From Bog-473 sp963744935 (lineage in GTDB: Bacteria > Actinomycetota > Acidimicrobiia > Acidimicrobiales > RAAP-2): 64,000 bases of DNA. The notes under the pieces were generated by a model that was given only the letters and a program-made list of their open reading frames with translations, was not told the DNA's origin and did no database searches. The position numbers were made by a program, and so were the translations under genes. Positions 36,228-44,305 of the stretch are shown here, in pieces. The number at the start of each line of letters is the position of its first letter. Position 1 is the stretch's first letter. The stretch lies in NCBI GenBank assembly GCA_963744935.1, contig CAVUVM010000007.1, forward strand, positions 62,001-126,000, read 5' to 3'.

Positions 36228-36989
36228 ATGGGCGCAGCGCGTGACCTGAGTGGTCGACGGGTGCTCGTGACTGGAGCTTCGAGCGGCATCGGTGCGGCGG
36301 CCTGTCGGGCCATCGTTGCGTGCGGGGGCACAGTGGCAATGCTGGCTCGACGAAAGCAACGGCTTGAGGAGTTGGCTAAAGAGCTTGGCGATCGCGCCGT
36401 TGCAGTGTGCAGCGACGTCACCGACCTCGGCTTACTCGAGGCGAGTGTGAACGAAGCTGCCGATCTCTGCGGGGGATTGGACGGTGTCGTCGCGGTCGCC
36501 GGGCGCATGATGGCTGGCGGGATCACATCGGGGAGTCCTGAGCGATGGCGTGAGCTCATTGATCTCAACCTCATCGGGCCTCTCGCTACCGTGCGCTATG
36601 CAACGGCTCGATTCCCCGATTCGGGGCGTCGTGATGTCGTGATGGTGGGCTCAACCGGCGCATTGACGCCGATGCCTGGCGTCGGCATCTATGCCGCATC
36701 CAAGCGTGGTTTGGAGGCGGCGTTCGACAGCCTCCGTCTTGAGTTGGCCCATCAGAACATCAATGTGAGCCTCGTTATGCCCGGCATGTTCGAGACTGAG
36801 GGGTTGACTTGGGAGGGTGTGATCATCGACGGCGAAGTGCCCGTTACGGATGCACCCATGTTCGTTGAAGGTGGGGGACCCGCACAGCCCGAACCTTTAG
36901 CTGACTGCATTGCTTTCGTCATGAGCCTGCCTGACGGGATCTGCGTGAACGAGATGGTCGTTCGACCGACGGGTCAGCTCAGTCCTTGA
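36228..36989 (+). CDS. Short-chain dehydrogenase/reductase
   Basis: 253 residues from ATG 36228 after AGGAGGAGCG. The NAD(P)-binding glycine motif is VLVTGASSGIGAAACRAIVA, then CSDVTD and VAVAGRMMAGG (in place of the usual NNAG). Catalytic Ser is in VMVGSTGALTPMPGVGIYAA, with YAASK. Classical SDR length. The missing NNAG Asn-Ala is a small oddity. It likely oxidises a secondary alcohol or reduces a ketone in the same pathway as the divergent P450 operon. Promoter not obvious. Confidence 0.87.
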   Translation: MGAARDLSGRRVLVTGASSGIGAAACRAIVACGGTVAMLARRKQRLEELAKELGDRAVAVCSDVTDLGLLEASVNEAADLCGGLDGVVAVAGRMMAGGITSGSPERWRELIDLNLIGPLATVRYATARFPDSGRRDVVMVGSTGALTPMPGVGIYAASKRGLEAAFDSLRLELAHQNINVSLVMPGMFETEGLTWEGVIIDGEVPVTDAPMFVEGGGPAQPEPLADCIAFVMSLPDGICVNEMVVRPTGQLSP

Positions 36990-37024
36990 TGGACGAAGCG
37001 TCCTGTTGATTCGTTGGGGTGCTG

Positions 37025-37074
37025 TTGACGCACTTGTTAGGCACTCCTAGGCTGCGGAACAAATATCAGGTCAC
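37025..37074 (+). promoter_or_regulatory. Shared-type promoter of the substrate-binding protein gene
   Basis: TTGACG 37025-37030, 17-bp spacer, TAGGCT 37048-37053, then GGAACAAATATCAGGTCAC at 37056-37074, about 40 bp before the ATG at 37115. Same layout as at 30613 and 36205. Confidence 0.62.
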
Positions 37075-37114
37075 ATAACATCGAAGGTATGCCTTCGACG
37101 CCGGGGGTTGGAGA

Positions 37115-38356
37115 ATGCGACGGCAGGTCCGAAATTCGATGCGTGTCCTGGCTGTCTTGGGTCCTCTCCTCGGAGCAGTCAGTCTCAGTTCGTCGACTGC
37201 TTCCGCGGCTCCGGCACCGATCACACTGGCGCTAGTGACGTCGCTCACCGGTCCCAGCGCGCCGGAGACGGCCAGCGATCCCGCTGGCTTTCTGGCCCGC
37301 ATTGCGCTGCAAAATGCCAAGGGGGGCGTGAACGGACACAAGCTCATACCGCTGGTGCTCGACGACCAGACGAATCCGGCTCAGGTCTCGAGTGTCGTCC
37401 AAAGCGCGATAGCCAAGGGTGCGTTGGGGATCGTCTCGGCCAGCCCGCTCTTCTACCTTGCGGCCAAGTACCCCCAGGAGCAGGGAGTGCCTGTGACCGG
37501 CTCGTATACCGACGGGCCCGAGTGGGGCGAGCAGCCCTATACGAACATGTTCTCCTCGGACCTCGGCAGCGTGAATCCGTCCTATCCCGTCAATACCCTC
37601 GAGGGGAAGATTCTCAGGCAATTCGGCGGAACCGTGCTCGGTTCGTACGGCTACAGCATCTCCCCGAGCTCGTCGCGAGAGGCGGGCCAGGAAGTCCAAT
37701 CGTTCGAGCACGCCGGCGGCAAGTTGGGCGTCCTCGACACCTCGGTGCCCTTCGGCAGCCTGAACTTCACCAGCGATGCCCTGGTGGCCAAGCAGCACCA
37801 TGTGGACGCGCTGTTTCCAACGATGATCGATGCCTCTGACTTCGCCCTGGCGACAGCACTCGAGCAGTCGGGTGTGAGGCTGAAGTCAGCAGTCTTCGCC
37901 ACGGGCTATGCGCCCGACGTCGTCAATTCGTCTTCGTGGAGCGACTTGCAGGGCGACGAGTTCTTGTCCATCTACCGGCCCTTCGCCCTTCCCGACGCGG
38001 GGACAGAGCAGATGTCGGCGGCACTCCAGAAGTATCAGCACTTCTCGAAGACGCAGTTTCCGACCCTGTTCCAGTACGAGACCTGGGCAGGTGCCGACCT
38101 GATGATCAGAGGCATACAGATGGCGGGCGCCAACCCGACGAGGGCGACTGTGATCAAGGAGCTGCGCAGCATCAAGAATTACACCGCCAACGGGTTGCTC
38201 CCCAATCCGATCGACTACTCGACCAACTTTGGTCACGATCCAGCGCAGCAGTGCGTCTGGGTGCTCCGAGCGGAAAAGACCGGGTTTGTCTCCACGTCGT
38301 CTCAGCCTGTCTGCGGAACTGATATCAAGGCAGGATCGTCCGGCAATTCTTCATAG
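37115..38356 (+). CDS. ABC-type (LivK-like) substrate-binding protein, secreted
   Basis: 413 residues from ATG 37115. The signal peptide MRVLAVLGPLLGAVSL to STASAAP is preceded by a short basic stretch. Peripla_BP_6 pattern: TLALVTSLTGPSAPETA, IALQNAKGGVNGHKLIPLVL, DDQTNPAQVSSVVQSAIAKG, GVPVTGSYTDGPEWGEQPYT, FGSLNFTSDALVAKQHHVDA, MIRGIQMAGANPTRATVIKE. It ends with CVWVLRAEKTGFVSTSSQPV. Clearly paralogous to the proteins at 25202 and 49651. There is no permease or ATPase gene nearby. The last gene of module 1; the recombination-end block starts 52 bp after its stop. Confidence 0.87.
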   Translation: MRRQVRNSMRVLAVLGPLLGAVSLSSSTASAAPAPITLALVTSLTGPSAPETASDPAGFLARIALQNAKGGVNGHKLIPLVLDDQTNPAQVSSVVQSAIAKGALGIVSASPLFYLAAKYPQEQGVPVTGSYTDGPEWGEQPYTNMFSSDLGSVNPSYPVNTLEGKILRQFGGTVLGSYGYSISPSSSREAGQEVQSFEHAGGKLGVLDTSVPFGSLNFTSDALVAKQHHVDALFPTMIDASDFALATALEQSGVRLKSAVFATGYAPDVVNSSSWSDLQGDEFLSIYRPFALPDAGTEQMSAALQKYQHFSKTQFPTLFQYETWAGADLMIRGIQMAGANPTRATVIKELRSIKNYTANGLLPNPIDYSTNFGHDPAQQCVWVLRAEKTGFVSTSSQPVCGTDIKAGSSGNSS

Positions 38357-38407
38357 GCCAGCAGGTCTGGCGGTTCCGAAATCGTCCGTTGCCGCGCCTA
38401 AAGCCGA

Positions 38408-38560
38408 TAGTAGAGCGCTCTACTACAGCGACGGTTTGGGTGGACGAGGTGGAAACTGGATGGACGAAACCGCACAGCGGGGGACTGGGGCTGACTGCGC
38501 AGACGAAAAACACCACCTTGCCAAGGTGAGGGTCGCGGGTTCGAATCCCGTCTTCCGCTC
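38408..38560 (+). repeat. Module-end block A: 18-bp palindrome, conserved spacer, tRNA-Gly 3' half
   Basis: TAGTAGAGCGCTCTACTA (38408-38425) is a perfect 18-bp palindrome. About 35 bp later comes the conserved GTGGAAACTGGATGGACG and CCGCAC, then GACGAAAAACAC, then 47 bp identical to tRNA-Gly from the anticodon arm on (38514-38560). The 5' half of the tRNA is missing, so this is not a working tRNA gene. After it, up to 38630, follow several degenerate copies of the tRNA 3' end (TTCCGCTC), as if the site had been used repeatedly. Blocks B (44105), C (59277) and D (63115) share the layout. Confidence 0.85.
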
Positions 38561-38699
38561 TTCCGCTCTTTGTTCCGCTCTTCGTTTCTTTCCGCTCTTT
38601 GTTCTTCCTCTCTTTGTACCGTCTTCCGCTCAAACTCTGGTCGCAGACGCGAGCTGACCATCCTCATTCCTCAATAACTACGCACGTCCCTGTTGCTAT

Positions 38700-39527
38700 T
38701 CAGAGGCCGACCAGGAACCGGGTGACCCGGTCGCGCACCGCCGCGGGAAGAAACGGTTGGGAAGCGGCAATCATCTGCGCATCTCGACCTACGAGGTACC
38801 GAGCATGCGGCACCTTCACCGTGAGAGCCTTGGCGATGACCTCTGCCGCCCCGTCGGGTTCTCCCATGAACGGCATAAACAGGTGGGTGAGGCCTCGAAT
38901 CCGATGGTAGGCGGCCTCGTAGCCCGAATCCTCGCGGCGTGATAGGTCTGACTCAAAGTCCTCCCAAATGCCCGTTTTGAGTCCACCCGGCTCAATGAGC
39001 ACGACCCGGATACCATCTCGGGCGACTTCAAGCCTCAACGCGTCCGAAGCTGCCTCAAGTGCATGTTTGGACGCTTGGTACCAACCGGAAAACGGAGTAG
39101 TGGTCAGTCCATAGATAGATGAGACGTTGACAATCCGACCATCCCCGGCGGCCCGCATGTGGGGCAGCGCCAAGCGAGCCAGGCGCATCGGAGCTACCAC
39201 CATTGTCTCGAGTTGATGACGAGCTTCGTCGTCGCTGACATCCTCAATAGCGCCTACTCCCGAGTAGCCAGCATTGTTCACAATTGCCCACGGGCGTACC
39301 CGGTTCACCACTTCGGCACATCGCATTGCATCCGTCACATCGAGCAGCGCCGTCTCAACTCGAACGCCGGCCTCCTTCGCTGCCGCCATGACGGCGGCAG
39401 CTTTGGACTCGGAACGCACAGTGCCGATCGAGCGAAATCCCAGCATCGCGATTTTCACAGCCGTGGCCAGGCCGATTCCGGAATTTGCGCCGGTTGTCAA
39501 CACCACTTTGCCGTCGGAATCGGTCAT
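38700..39527 (-). CDS. Short-chain dehydrogenase/reductase
   Basis: 275 residues from ATG 39527. TTGANSGIGLATAVKIAM is the dinucleotide motif; VNNAGYSGVGAIEDVSDDEA carries NNAG. Catalytic Ser is in IVNVSSIYGLTTTPFSGWYQ, followed by WYQASKHALEAASDALRLEV (YxxxK); then VVLIEPGGLKTGIWEDFE. This is the classical SDR subgroup with the PGG-xxT segment, common among 17-beta-hydroxysteroid- and retinol-type dehydrogenases. It is the first gene after block A and is transcribed toward it. Substrate unknown. Confidence 0.88.
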   Translation of the reverse strand: MTDSDGKVVLTTGANSGIGLATAVKIAMLGFRSIGTVRSESKAAAVMAAAKEAGVRVETALLDVTDAMRCAEVVNRVRPWAIVNNAGYSGVGAIEDVSDDEARHQLETMVVAPMRLARLALPHMRAAGDGRIVNVSSIYGLTTTPFSGWYQASKHALEAASDALRLEVARDGIRVVLIEPGGLKTGIWEDFESDLSRREDSGYEAAYHRIRGLTHLFMPFMGEPDGAAEVIAKALTVKVPHARYLVGRDAQMIAASQPFLPAAVRDRVTRFLVGL

Positions 39528-40010
39528 GTACTGACCCTATCCAGCACCCTGGTTCGAAAACCGCCCCCGCCTCGCTGCCGTCCCCGTGCCACCCTTAGAT
39601 TCATGAAAACCATCGGAGAAGCTCGCCGAGCTTCTTGCGCCGGTTGAATCCGTCAGGCGATAGGGGCGCGAGTGCTTCGAGGCGATCCCGAGGCCGAGCA
39701 GCTCGACCTCCATGACACCGACGCCGACCCGCTTCGACGCCTTGAAGATGGTCCCGTTGAATGCCGGTGCGGAAGTTCTGCGGATAGTCCCATCGAACTC
39801 CCGCTTGGTGCTGCGTGCGCACGATGTCAGACGCTCAGCGAGTGGCGTACAGAACCGCCCGATCGGAGCGCCAGCCGCCCAGAACGGCGCGAAGCTGAAG
39901 CCGCGATTTCGATCCCCGATCCGGCCACACGGCCGTGCTCATGGAAGGTCGACTGAGAACCTACGGCCTGAAATATCAGGCCACGTAAGAAGTCGCGGAG
40001 TTTCCGCCTG
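39528..40010. other. Gene-poor gap between SDR and KAS III-like genes
   Basis: 483 bp without a supported gene; short open frames on both strands are Arg-rich and lack domains or ribosome sites. It contains an exact 7-bp inverted repeat GGCCTGA-AATA-TCAGGCC (39965-39982), just past the 3' end of the KAS III-like gene, which could end that transcript. Its right half with CACGTAA also resembles the element at 37061. Confidence 0.4.
39965..39982. terminator. Inverted repeat after the KAS III-like gene
   Basis: GGCCTGA and TCAGGCC arms, 4-bp loop, 28 bp beyond the stop of the minus-strand gene at 40011. No U-tract follows, so it could equally be a regulator site. Confidence 0.3.
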
Positions 40011-41168
40011 TCAGAGCACGAGGGCTGCGTATCCGTTCATGGCGCCGTTGCCGGCACCGACCCACAAAAAGACCACGAGGTCACCCTCGTCGACACGGCC
40101 GGTACGGCGGTCTTCGTCCAACAGGATCAACGTGCTTGCCGCCGACGTGTTGCCGTAGTGATCGACGCTGATCGGCACGCGGTCCGGTGGAAGGCCGAGC
40201 ATCTCGATCGCCTGGCGGACCACCACCCCGTTGGCCTGATGCAGATACCAGCGGGCGACACTCTCGACGTCGAAATCGGTTCCGGTAACGGGTTTGACGG
40301 TTGTTGGCCAGTCTTCCTGGAGCATCTCGAAGTCTCGCGCCATCAACGGTGGGAACACCTCGGCCACCTTTACGCCGTCCATCAGGAACACGTGATCGGC
40401 CACGTTGGTGGCCGAGGTGTGATGCAGGCATCCGCCCCCGGGGTAGCTGACGAGGCCGATGTCAGGGCTGGTCTCATACCGCACCGACAACAAGCCCGTC
40501 GGAACTTGGTTCAGGTCACGCGGCGCCGATCGCCAGACGGTCGCACCGGCTCCGTCGGCGAACATGAGAGGTGCCAACCATCCAAGGCCGCTTTGGTGCT
40601 TGTAGTAGTAGTCGTGGACCTCCGGACCGAAGTAGCCCGATGGGCAGTTGCTCGCCACCACCAGGGCGGTGGCTGGTGCCATCGAGACGAGCGAGCACGC
40701 TGTGGTACGAAATCCCGCGGCCAGTCCAGCGCACCCGAGGTTGTGATGGACCAGATCGGCGTCCCGGCGCAACCCGAGCTCGGTCATCAGGAACCGGAAG
40801 TGGTCCTGACAGGCGATGAGGTCAGGCGTGGTGGTCACATGTACCAGGACATCAACGTCGACCGCCTCGAGCCCGGCGTCGGCGAGGGCGGCGCAACTGG
40901 CTCGTAGTGCCAGATCACCGTCGAATAGTCCCCCCTCGGCTCGGCTCCGCTTGCGCGCTCCACCGAACTCGTAGTCCAATCGCCGCTCATCGATGCCGAG
41001 ATGTCTCACGACCCACTCGGGCTCAAGGGGTCTGCCATCAGGGCGGATCGGATGCAGGTATTCAAGGATCTCCTTGTTGGGGACTCGGCGATCCGGCAAA
41101 AAGGAACCGACACCCTCAAGAGAGACCGAGACCTCAGACGCCAACCTTGGAATCGTAGAACCAGTCAT
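40011..41168 (-). CDS. 3-oxoacyl-ACP synthase III (FabH/thiolase-fold) family enzyme
   Basis: 385 residues from ATG 41168. Catalytic triad of KAS III: Cys in VHHNLGCAGLAAGFRTTA, His in ARWYLHQANGVVVRQA, and Asn in VDHYGNTSAASTLIL. The N-terminal GVGSFLPDRRVPNKEILEYL and VRHLGIDERR are typical. It is longer than FabH (about 320), with extra sequence around DYYYKHQSGLGWLAP. This suggests a specialised Claisen-condensing or acyl-transferring enzyme of the OleA/PKS-starter/DpsC kind rather than housekeeping fatty-acid initiation. No ACP gene nearby. It shares module 2 with an SDR and an AidB-like dehydrogenase. Confidence 0.87.
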   Translation of the reverse strand: MTGSTIPRLASEVSVSLEGVGSFLPDRRVPNKEILEYLHPIRPDGRPLEPEWVVRHLGIDERRLDYEFGGARKRSRAEGGLFDGDLALRASCAALADAGLEAVDVDVLVHVTTTPDLIACQDHFRFLMTELGLRRDADLVHHNLGCAGLAAGFRTTACSLVSMAPATALVVASNCPSGYFGPEVHDYYYKHQSGLGWLAPLMFADGAGATVWRSAPRDLNQVPTGLLSVRYETSPDIGLVSYPGGGCLHHTSATNVADHVFLMDGVKVAEVFPPLMARDFEMLQEDWPTTVKPVTGTDFDVESVARWYLHQANGVVVRQAIEMLGLPPDRVPISVDHYGNTSAASTLILLDEDRRTGRVDEGDLVVFLWVGAGNGAMNGYAALVL

Positions 41169-41478
41169 CGAATCACCCCACAGTCGATGAGACCACCTTC
41201 CCCGCCAGCCAGCCCTTCTATGTCCAAGATAGGACCCTCCGAGCGGGCCGACCAGAGGCGAAGGTCCTGTGCCGGCTGGGAGCAGTGCGCCGTGGCTTTT
41301 GCCTCGACGATCGGAGATCGCCCCGCCTCTGTCGGAGCCGGGCAGGTTGCGACGTCCTGTCCAAAGCTAGGAGCTCAGTTGAGCGAGCCCTCCGCCGCCG
41401 AGGTCCGGACCACAAGCCAGAGGCCGCACCCAAGCCCTCCAGATCCCAGAGAGAGCCAATCGAGAAAGGGGCACAGCT
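41169..41478. other. Gap upstream of the KAS III-like gene
   Basis: 310 bp between divergent genes. Several short open frames occur on both strands with no domain or start context. I see no clear promoter motif or repeat in it. Confidence 0.35.
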
Positions 41479-41784
41479 GTGAGGCAAAACATCGAGATCG
41501 TCAAGGTCACTTGGCACCAGGGTCCCCCACCACACCAGTTTCAGGTGACCTTTGAAGACGGTCGACAAAAGGTAGTGCCAGGCGACCGCCCCAAAGCCCA
41601 AGCCGTGGCTGAGGATCTTGGGTTTGTCCTTGTAACCGACGAAGGCGATCTCGTCGAAGTGGGTCCGAGAGCCTTAGTACGGGATGGCCTTGGCACTAAC
41701 GGGAGCGGGCACCGCCGAAATCCATCGGTTCTGAGATCGGTCTGGCTCGAAACTGGTGAAACGGAGCCTAGTGCGAATGGCTGA
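41479..41784 (+). CDS. Small protein of unknown function
   Basis: 101 residues from GTG 41479, 8 bp after GAAAGGGG. The first 60 residues look folded and alternating: IEIVKVTWHQGPPPHQFQVT, FEDGRQKVVPGDRPKAQAVA, EDLGFVLVTDEGDLVEVGPR. The tail is polar. No signal peptide or helix-turn-helix. I do not recognise the family. The stop codon lies in the first unit of an octamer repeat (41781-41824), so the tail may vary with repeat number. Real-gene status rests on the ribosome site and the protein-like N-terminal part. Confidence 0.45.
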   Translation: MRQNIEIVKVTWHQGPPPHQFQVTFEDGRQKVVPGDRPKAQAVAEDLGFVLVTDEGDLVEVGPRALVRDGLGTNGSGHRRNPSVLRSVWLETGETEPSANG

Positions 41785-41824
41785 TCGGCTGATCGGCTGA
41801 TCGGCTGATCGGCTGACCGGCTGA
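41781..41824. repeat. Tandem octamer repeat CTGATCGG
   Basis: Four exact copies of CTGATCGG (41781-41812), one CTGACCGG, then a partial CTGA. It starts in the last codons of the 101-residue gene. Simple slippage-prone repeat. Confidence 0.85.
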
Positions 41825-41896
41825 GCGCGCTTGAGCGGGTGGCTCACGATTTTGCCCGTGACGGAATAAGCGGTCGAAGACCGTAGGATCAAGCGC

Positions 41897-42151
41897 ATGC
41901 CAGGAACTGGTGATCGTCCGAATCCCGAAGTCCGGATCAGCGAGCTGAAAGCGTCAATCGACAAGTACCTGAGCGGTGCGGAGGAGCCAACCGGAGAAGC
42001 ACTTGCTGAGGTGACGAGAGCGCTCCACGAGCTGGCCGACCACGTCGTGGACCTTGATAAACGATTCGAGAGGGTCGAGGCATCACTTCCCGAGTGGACT
42101 ACGGAGGGTTGGATGCCATCTCCCGGAAGTAACGCCGCCGAGGACCGCTGA
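41897..42151 (+). CDS. Small helical protein of unknown function
   Basis: 84 residues from ATG 41897. The central part is strongly helical and charged: VRISELKASIDKYLSGAEEP, EALAEVTRALHELADHVVDL, DKRFERVEASLPEWTTEGWM; heptad-like spacing of Leu/Val suggests a short coiled coil. No export signal or DNA-binding motif. The ribosome site is weak (TAGGAT). Neighbours give no functional clue. It could be a small structural or regulatory protein; I do not recognise a family. Confidence 0.5.
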   Translation: MPGTGDRPNPEVRISELKASIDKYLSGAEEPTGEALAEVTRALHELADHVVDLDKRFERVEASLPEWTTEGWMPSPGSNAAEDR

Positions 42152-42227
42152 CAGCGGCAGTGCACGACTGTCGCTTCGATTGGATCCGAAGTCAGACCGC
42201 TTACTGATTCCTAACCGTTACTGATTC

Positions 42228-43895
42228 CTAACCGAGCTGCTTCCAGATCGCGTCGACACGCCCCGGCAGGGCCGCGTCGACACCGTCGGTCCCTGAAGGC
42301 GCGAGGTTCCGCTGCACGAGGTGTGTCGCGAGATCGCTCTCCCCGGACGAGGCTAGGAGCGCCGCCTCGTAGGCGAGGCCGAGGCGGTCGACTAGGCCGC
42401 GGAAGTGCCACTGCCCGAACTCGAGATCGCCCACGGCACGCCGGGCGCCGTCGAGCGAACGGGCCGCGATCCCGGCGATCTGGGCGCCGAGTTCGCCCGC
42501 TCCCGACGTAAGCGCGTCAAGGCGGTCGCCGACGACGTTCAAGATGGGTAGGCGGCGGCAGTCGTTGAGCATCTGCGCGACGAGCACGTTGTGCGCGCCC
42601 TCCCAGGACTCGTAGACGATGGCGTCGCGGTACAGGCGGGGGAGCACTGAGAATTCCTCGATCGCGCCGTTGCCGCCGAGCACTTCGATCGCCGAGTGGA
42701 TCACGTCAGTAGCTTGCAGGCTGACGAGGTACTTCGCGACGTTCACGCAGAAGCGGTGGAGCAGGACGTCGGCCTCGCTCGCCTGGCCGCCGTCGATCAG
42801 GTCCTCGAGCCGGGTGAGCTCGAAGCAGAGGTGGAGCGCTGCGGTCTGACTCGTAGCCATATCGACGACGCGCTGCCGCACGGCCGGAAAGGCCTCGATC
42901 GGCTGGCCGAAGGCCTCGCGGTGGCGAGCGTAGGCGCGGGATTCGAGGACGGCGCGGCGCATCATGCCGGCGTCGCCGAGAGCGGTCATCCATCGGCTCG
43001 TGTTCAGCACTATCCCGACGGCAGTCTTGAAGCCGTCGGCGACCGGTCCGACGGGCCAGGCGAGAGCGCCGTCGAAATCGATCTCGCCGGACGCCAACCC
43101 GCGCGTGCCGAGCTTGTCCTTGAGGCGGCGGAGCGAGAAGCCGTTCGGCTCGCCGTCGACAAGCCGCGGCACGACGAAGCTGCCCAGCCCGCGGGTCCCC
43201 GCCGGGCCGCCCGGCACCCGTGCTGTCAGGAAGAATTGGCCGGCGTCGGCGACCGAGCAGAACCACTTCTCGCCGGTCACGCGCCACGTGCGGCCGTCAC
43301 CTGTCGGCACGGCCTCACACGCGTTCGCCCCGACGTCGCTCCCGCCCTGGACCTCGGTCAAAAACTGCGAGCCGCGCTCGGCGGCGTCGTAATCGGGGTC
43401 GACGAGCGCCGGGAGGAACCGCTGGCGAACGTCGTCATCCGCCACGCGCCGGAGCGCTCGGGCGAGCCCGATCGTGCAAGTGGCGGGGCAGGCATGGCCG
43501 GCCTCACCTTCAAGCGAAAGTAGGTAGAGGATGACCGCCTGCTCGTACGCTCGGCCCGGCTCGTCCGAAAGCGCCACGAGGCCCGACCGCCAGACCGCCC
43601 GCCCCGCCTCGTGGTAGCTCGGATCAAACGACACCTCCTCGGTGCGGCGACCCAACCCGTCCCAGCGGACGAGCTCGGGCAGGTGTGCCCGCTGCTCGTA
43701 GCGGCTCGCGGCCGGGCCGACGACGGCGACTACGTCGTGGGCGAACGCACCGGCCGACGCGCGCAGCGCCTCGAGCCGGCCGTTGGTGAGGTGGCGGTCC
43801 AGGATCGCCTGCAGGCTGGTGTCGTCGGCGAAGGGGTCGGCGGGGAAGGCGCGGCGCCAGGCGTCGAGCGCGGCGCGCGCCGAAGCGGTCGTCAT
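42228..43895 (-). CDS. AidB-like acyl-CoA dehydrogenase
   Basis: 555 residues from ATG 43895; the open frame upstream to 44261 runs through the tRNA-fragment repeat and is not coding. The N-terminal extension (residues about 1-150, with SFDPSYHEAGRAVWRSGLVA) is that of the AidB subgroup. The ACAD core has QFLTEVQGGSDVGANACEAV, WRVTGEKWFCSVADAGQFFL, LKDKLGTRGLASGEIDFDGA, ARHREAFGQPIEAFPAVRQR and VIHSAIEVLGGNGAIEEFSV, ending RLYRDAIVYESWEGAHNVLV, where Glu is the usual base region. AidB relatives bind FAD; some protect DNA from alkylation and others act on unusual acyl-CoAs. Full length; last gene of module 2. Confidence 0.88.
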   Translation of the reverse strand: MTTASARAALDAWRRAFPADPFADDTSLQAILDRHLTNGRLEALRASAGAFAHDVVAVVGPAASRYEQRAHLPELVRWDGLGRRTEEVSFDPSYHEAGRAVWRSGLVALSDEPGRAYEQAVILYLLSLEGEAGHACPATCTIGLARALRRVADDDVRQRFLPALVDPDYDAAERGSQFLTEVQGGSDVGANACEAVPTGDGRTWRVTGEKWFCSVADAGQFFLTARVPGGPAGTRGLGSFVVPRLVDGEPNGFSLRRLKDKLGTRGLASGEIDFDGALAWPVGPVADGFKTAVGIVLNTSRWMTALGDAGMMRRAVLESRAYARHREAFGQPIEAFPAVRQRVVDMATSQTAALHLCFELTRLEDLIDGGQASEADVLLHRFCVNVAKYLVSLQATDVIHSAIEVLGGNGAIEEFSVLPRLYRDAIVYESWEGAHNVLVAQMLNDCRRLPILNVVGDRLDALTSGAGELGAQIAGIAARSLDGARRAVGDLEFGQWHFRGLVDRLGLAYEAALLASSGESDLATHLVQRNLAPSGTDGVDAALPGRVDAIWKQLG

Positions 43896-44104
43896 GGAGC
43901 AAGTCTCGCGCCGGCCCGGCCGTGTAGGAAGTCGACATTGGCAGCGTCGCAGCGAGCGGCGCGCTGCCGGCGAGCGGGAACGGTCGTCGTGCCGCTCGAC
44001 CGCCGCGTTGCCGAAGTCCGGGGCGGGACAGGAATGCCTCCACTTCTGCGCCGCCCGCAAGCCATGGTGGCTACGGGCCAAGTGGAGACCAACCGCATTC
44101 CCTG

Positions 44105-44260
44105 TAGTAGAGCGCTCTACTAACGGGGGCGGTATCGGTAGACGAGGTGGAAACTGGGTGGACGGAACGGCACGACAGGGATTGGGGGCCCACCAGTGGG
44201 ACGAAAAACACCACCTTGCCAACGTGAGGGTCGCGGGTTCGAATCCCGTCTTCCGCTCCA
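44105..44260 (+). repeat. Module-end block B: palindrome, conserved spacer, tRNA-Gly 3' half
   Basis: TAGTAGAGCGCTCTACTA (44105-44122) is identical to block A's palindrome. GTGGAAACTGGGTGGACGG, CGGCAC and GACGAAAAACACC follow. The tRNA part (44212-44260, including CCA) matches the intact gene except one base in the anticodon stem (AACGTG for AAGGTG). No 5' tRNA half. The 410-bp gap 43896-44305 contains nothing else recognisable. Confidence 0.85.
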
Positions 44261-44305
44261 AGAAAATCCTGGTCGGGGGCGCATCTCACGATGGGGCCGG
44301 GCCCG

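Larger units (their letters stand above)
21113..38560 (+). mobile_element. Putative insertion module 1 (tRNA-Gly to tRNA 3'-repeat A)
   Basis: Bounded on the left by the intact tRNA-Gly and on the right by a 47-bp exact copy of its 3' half (38514-38560). The cargo is mostly catabolic, regulatory and transport-like genes and contains at least three broken genes (PP-loop ATPase, SDR, substrate-binding protein). No integrase, transposase or conjugation gene is seen, so any mobility would need a recombinase acting in trans. The end block at 38408-38513 is shared with modules 2-4. Confidence 0.5.
38561..44260 (+). mobile_element. Putative insertion module 2 (tRNA 3'-repeat A to B)
   Basis: 5.7 kb between consecutive tRNA-Gly 3' repeats. 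Cargo: SDR, KAS III-like enzyme, two small proteins and an AidB-like acyl-CoA dehydrogenase. No recombinase. It ends in block B (44105-44260). Confidence 0.5.

Noticed and set aside
39969..39990. Sixth copy of the GGAACAAAT promoter element
   Set aside because: AAATATCAGGCCACGTAA resembles the element at 37061, but the -10 spacing is wrong, no -35 is present and no plus-strand gene follows. The local inverted repeat explains it better as a transcript end.
43896..44261. Reading frames passing through the tRNA repeats that translate as KHHLAKVRVAGSNPVFRS or its antisense EDGIRTRDPHLGKV
   Set aside because: These peptides are the tRNA-Gly sequence read as protein, a known annotation artefact. 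The same applies at 38514, 59381 and 21038.
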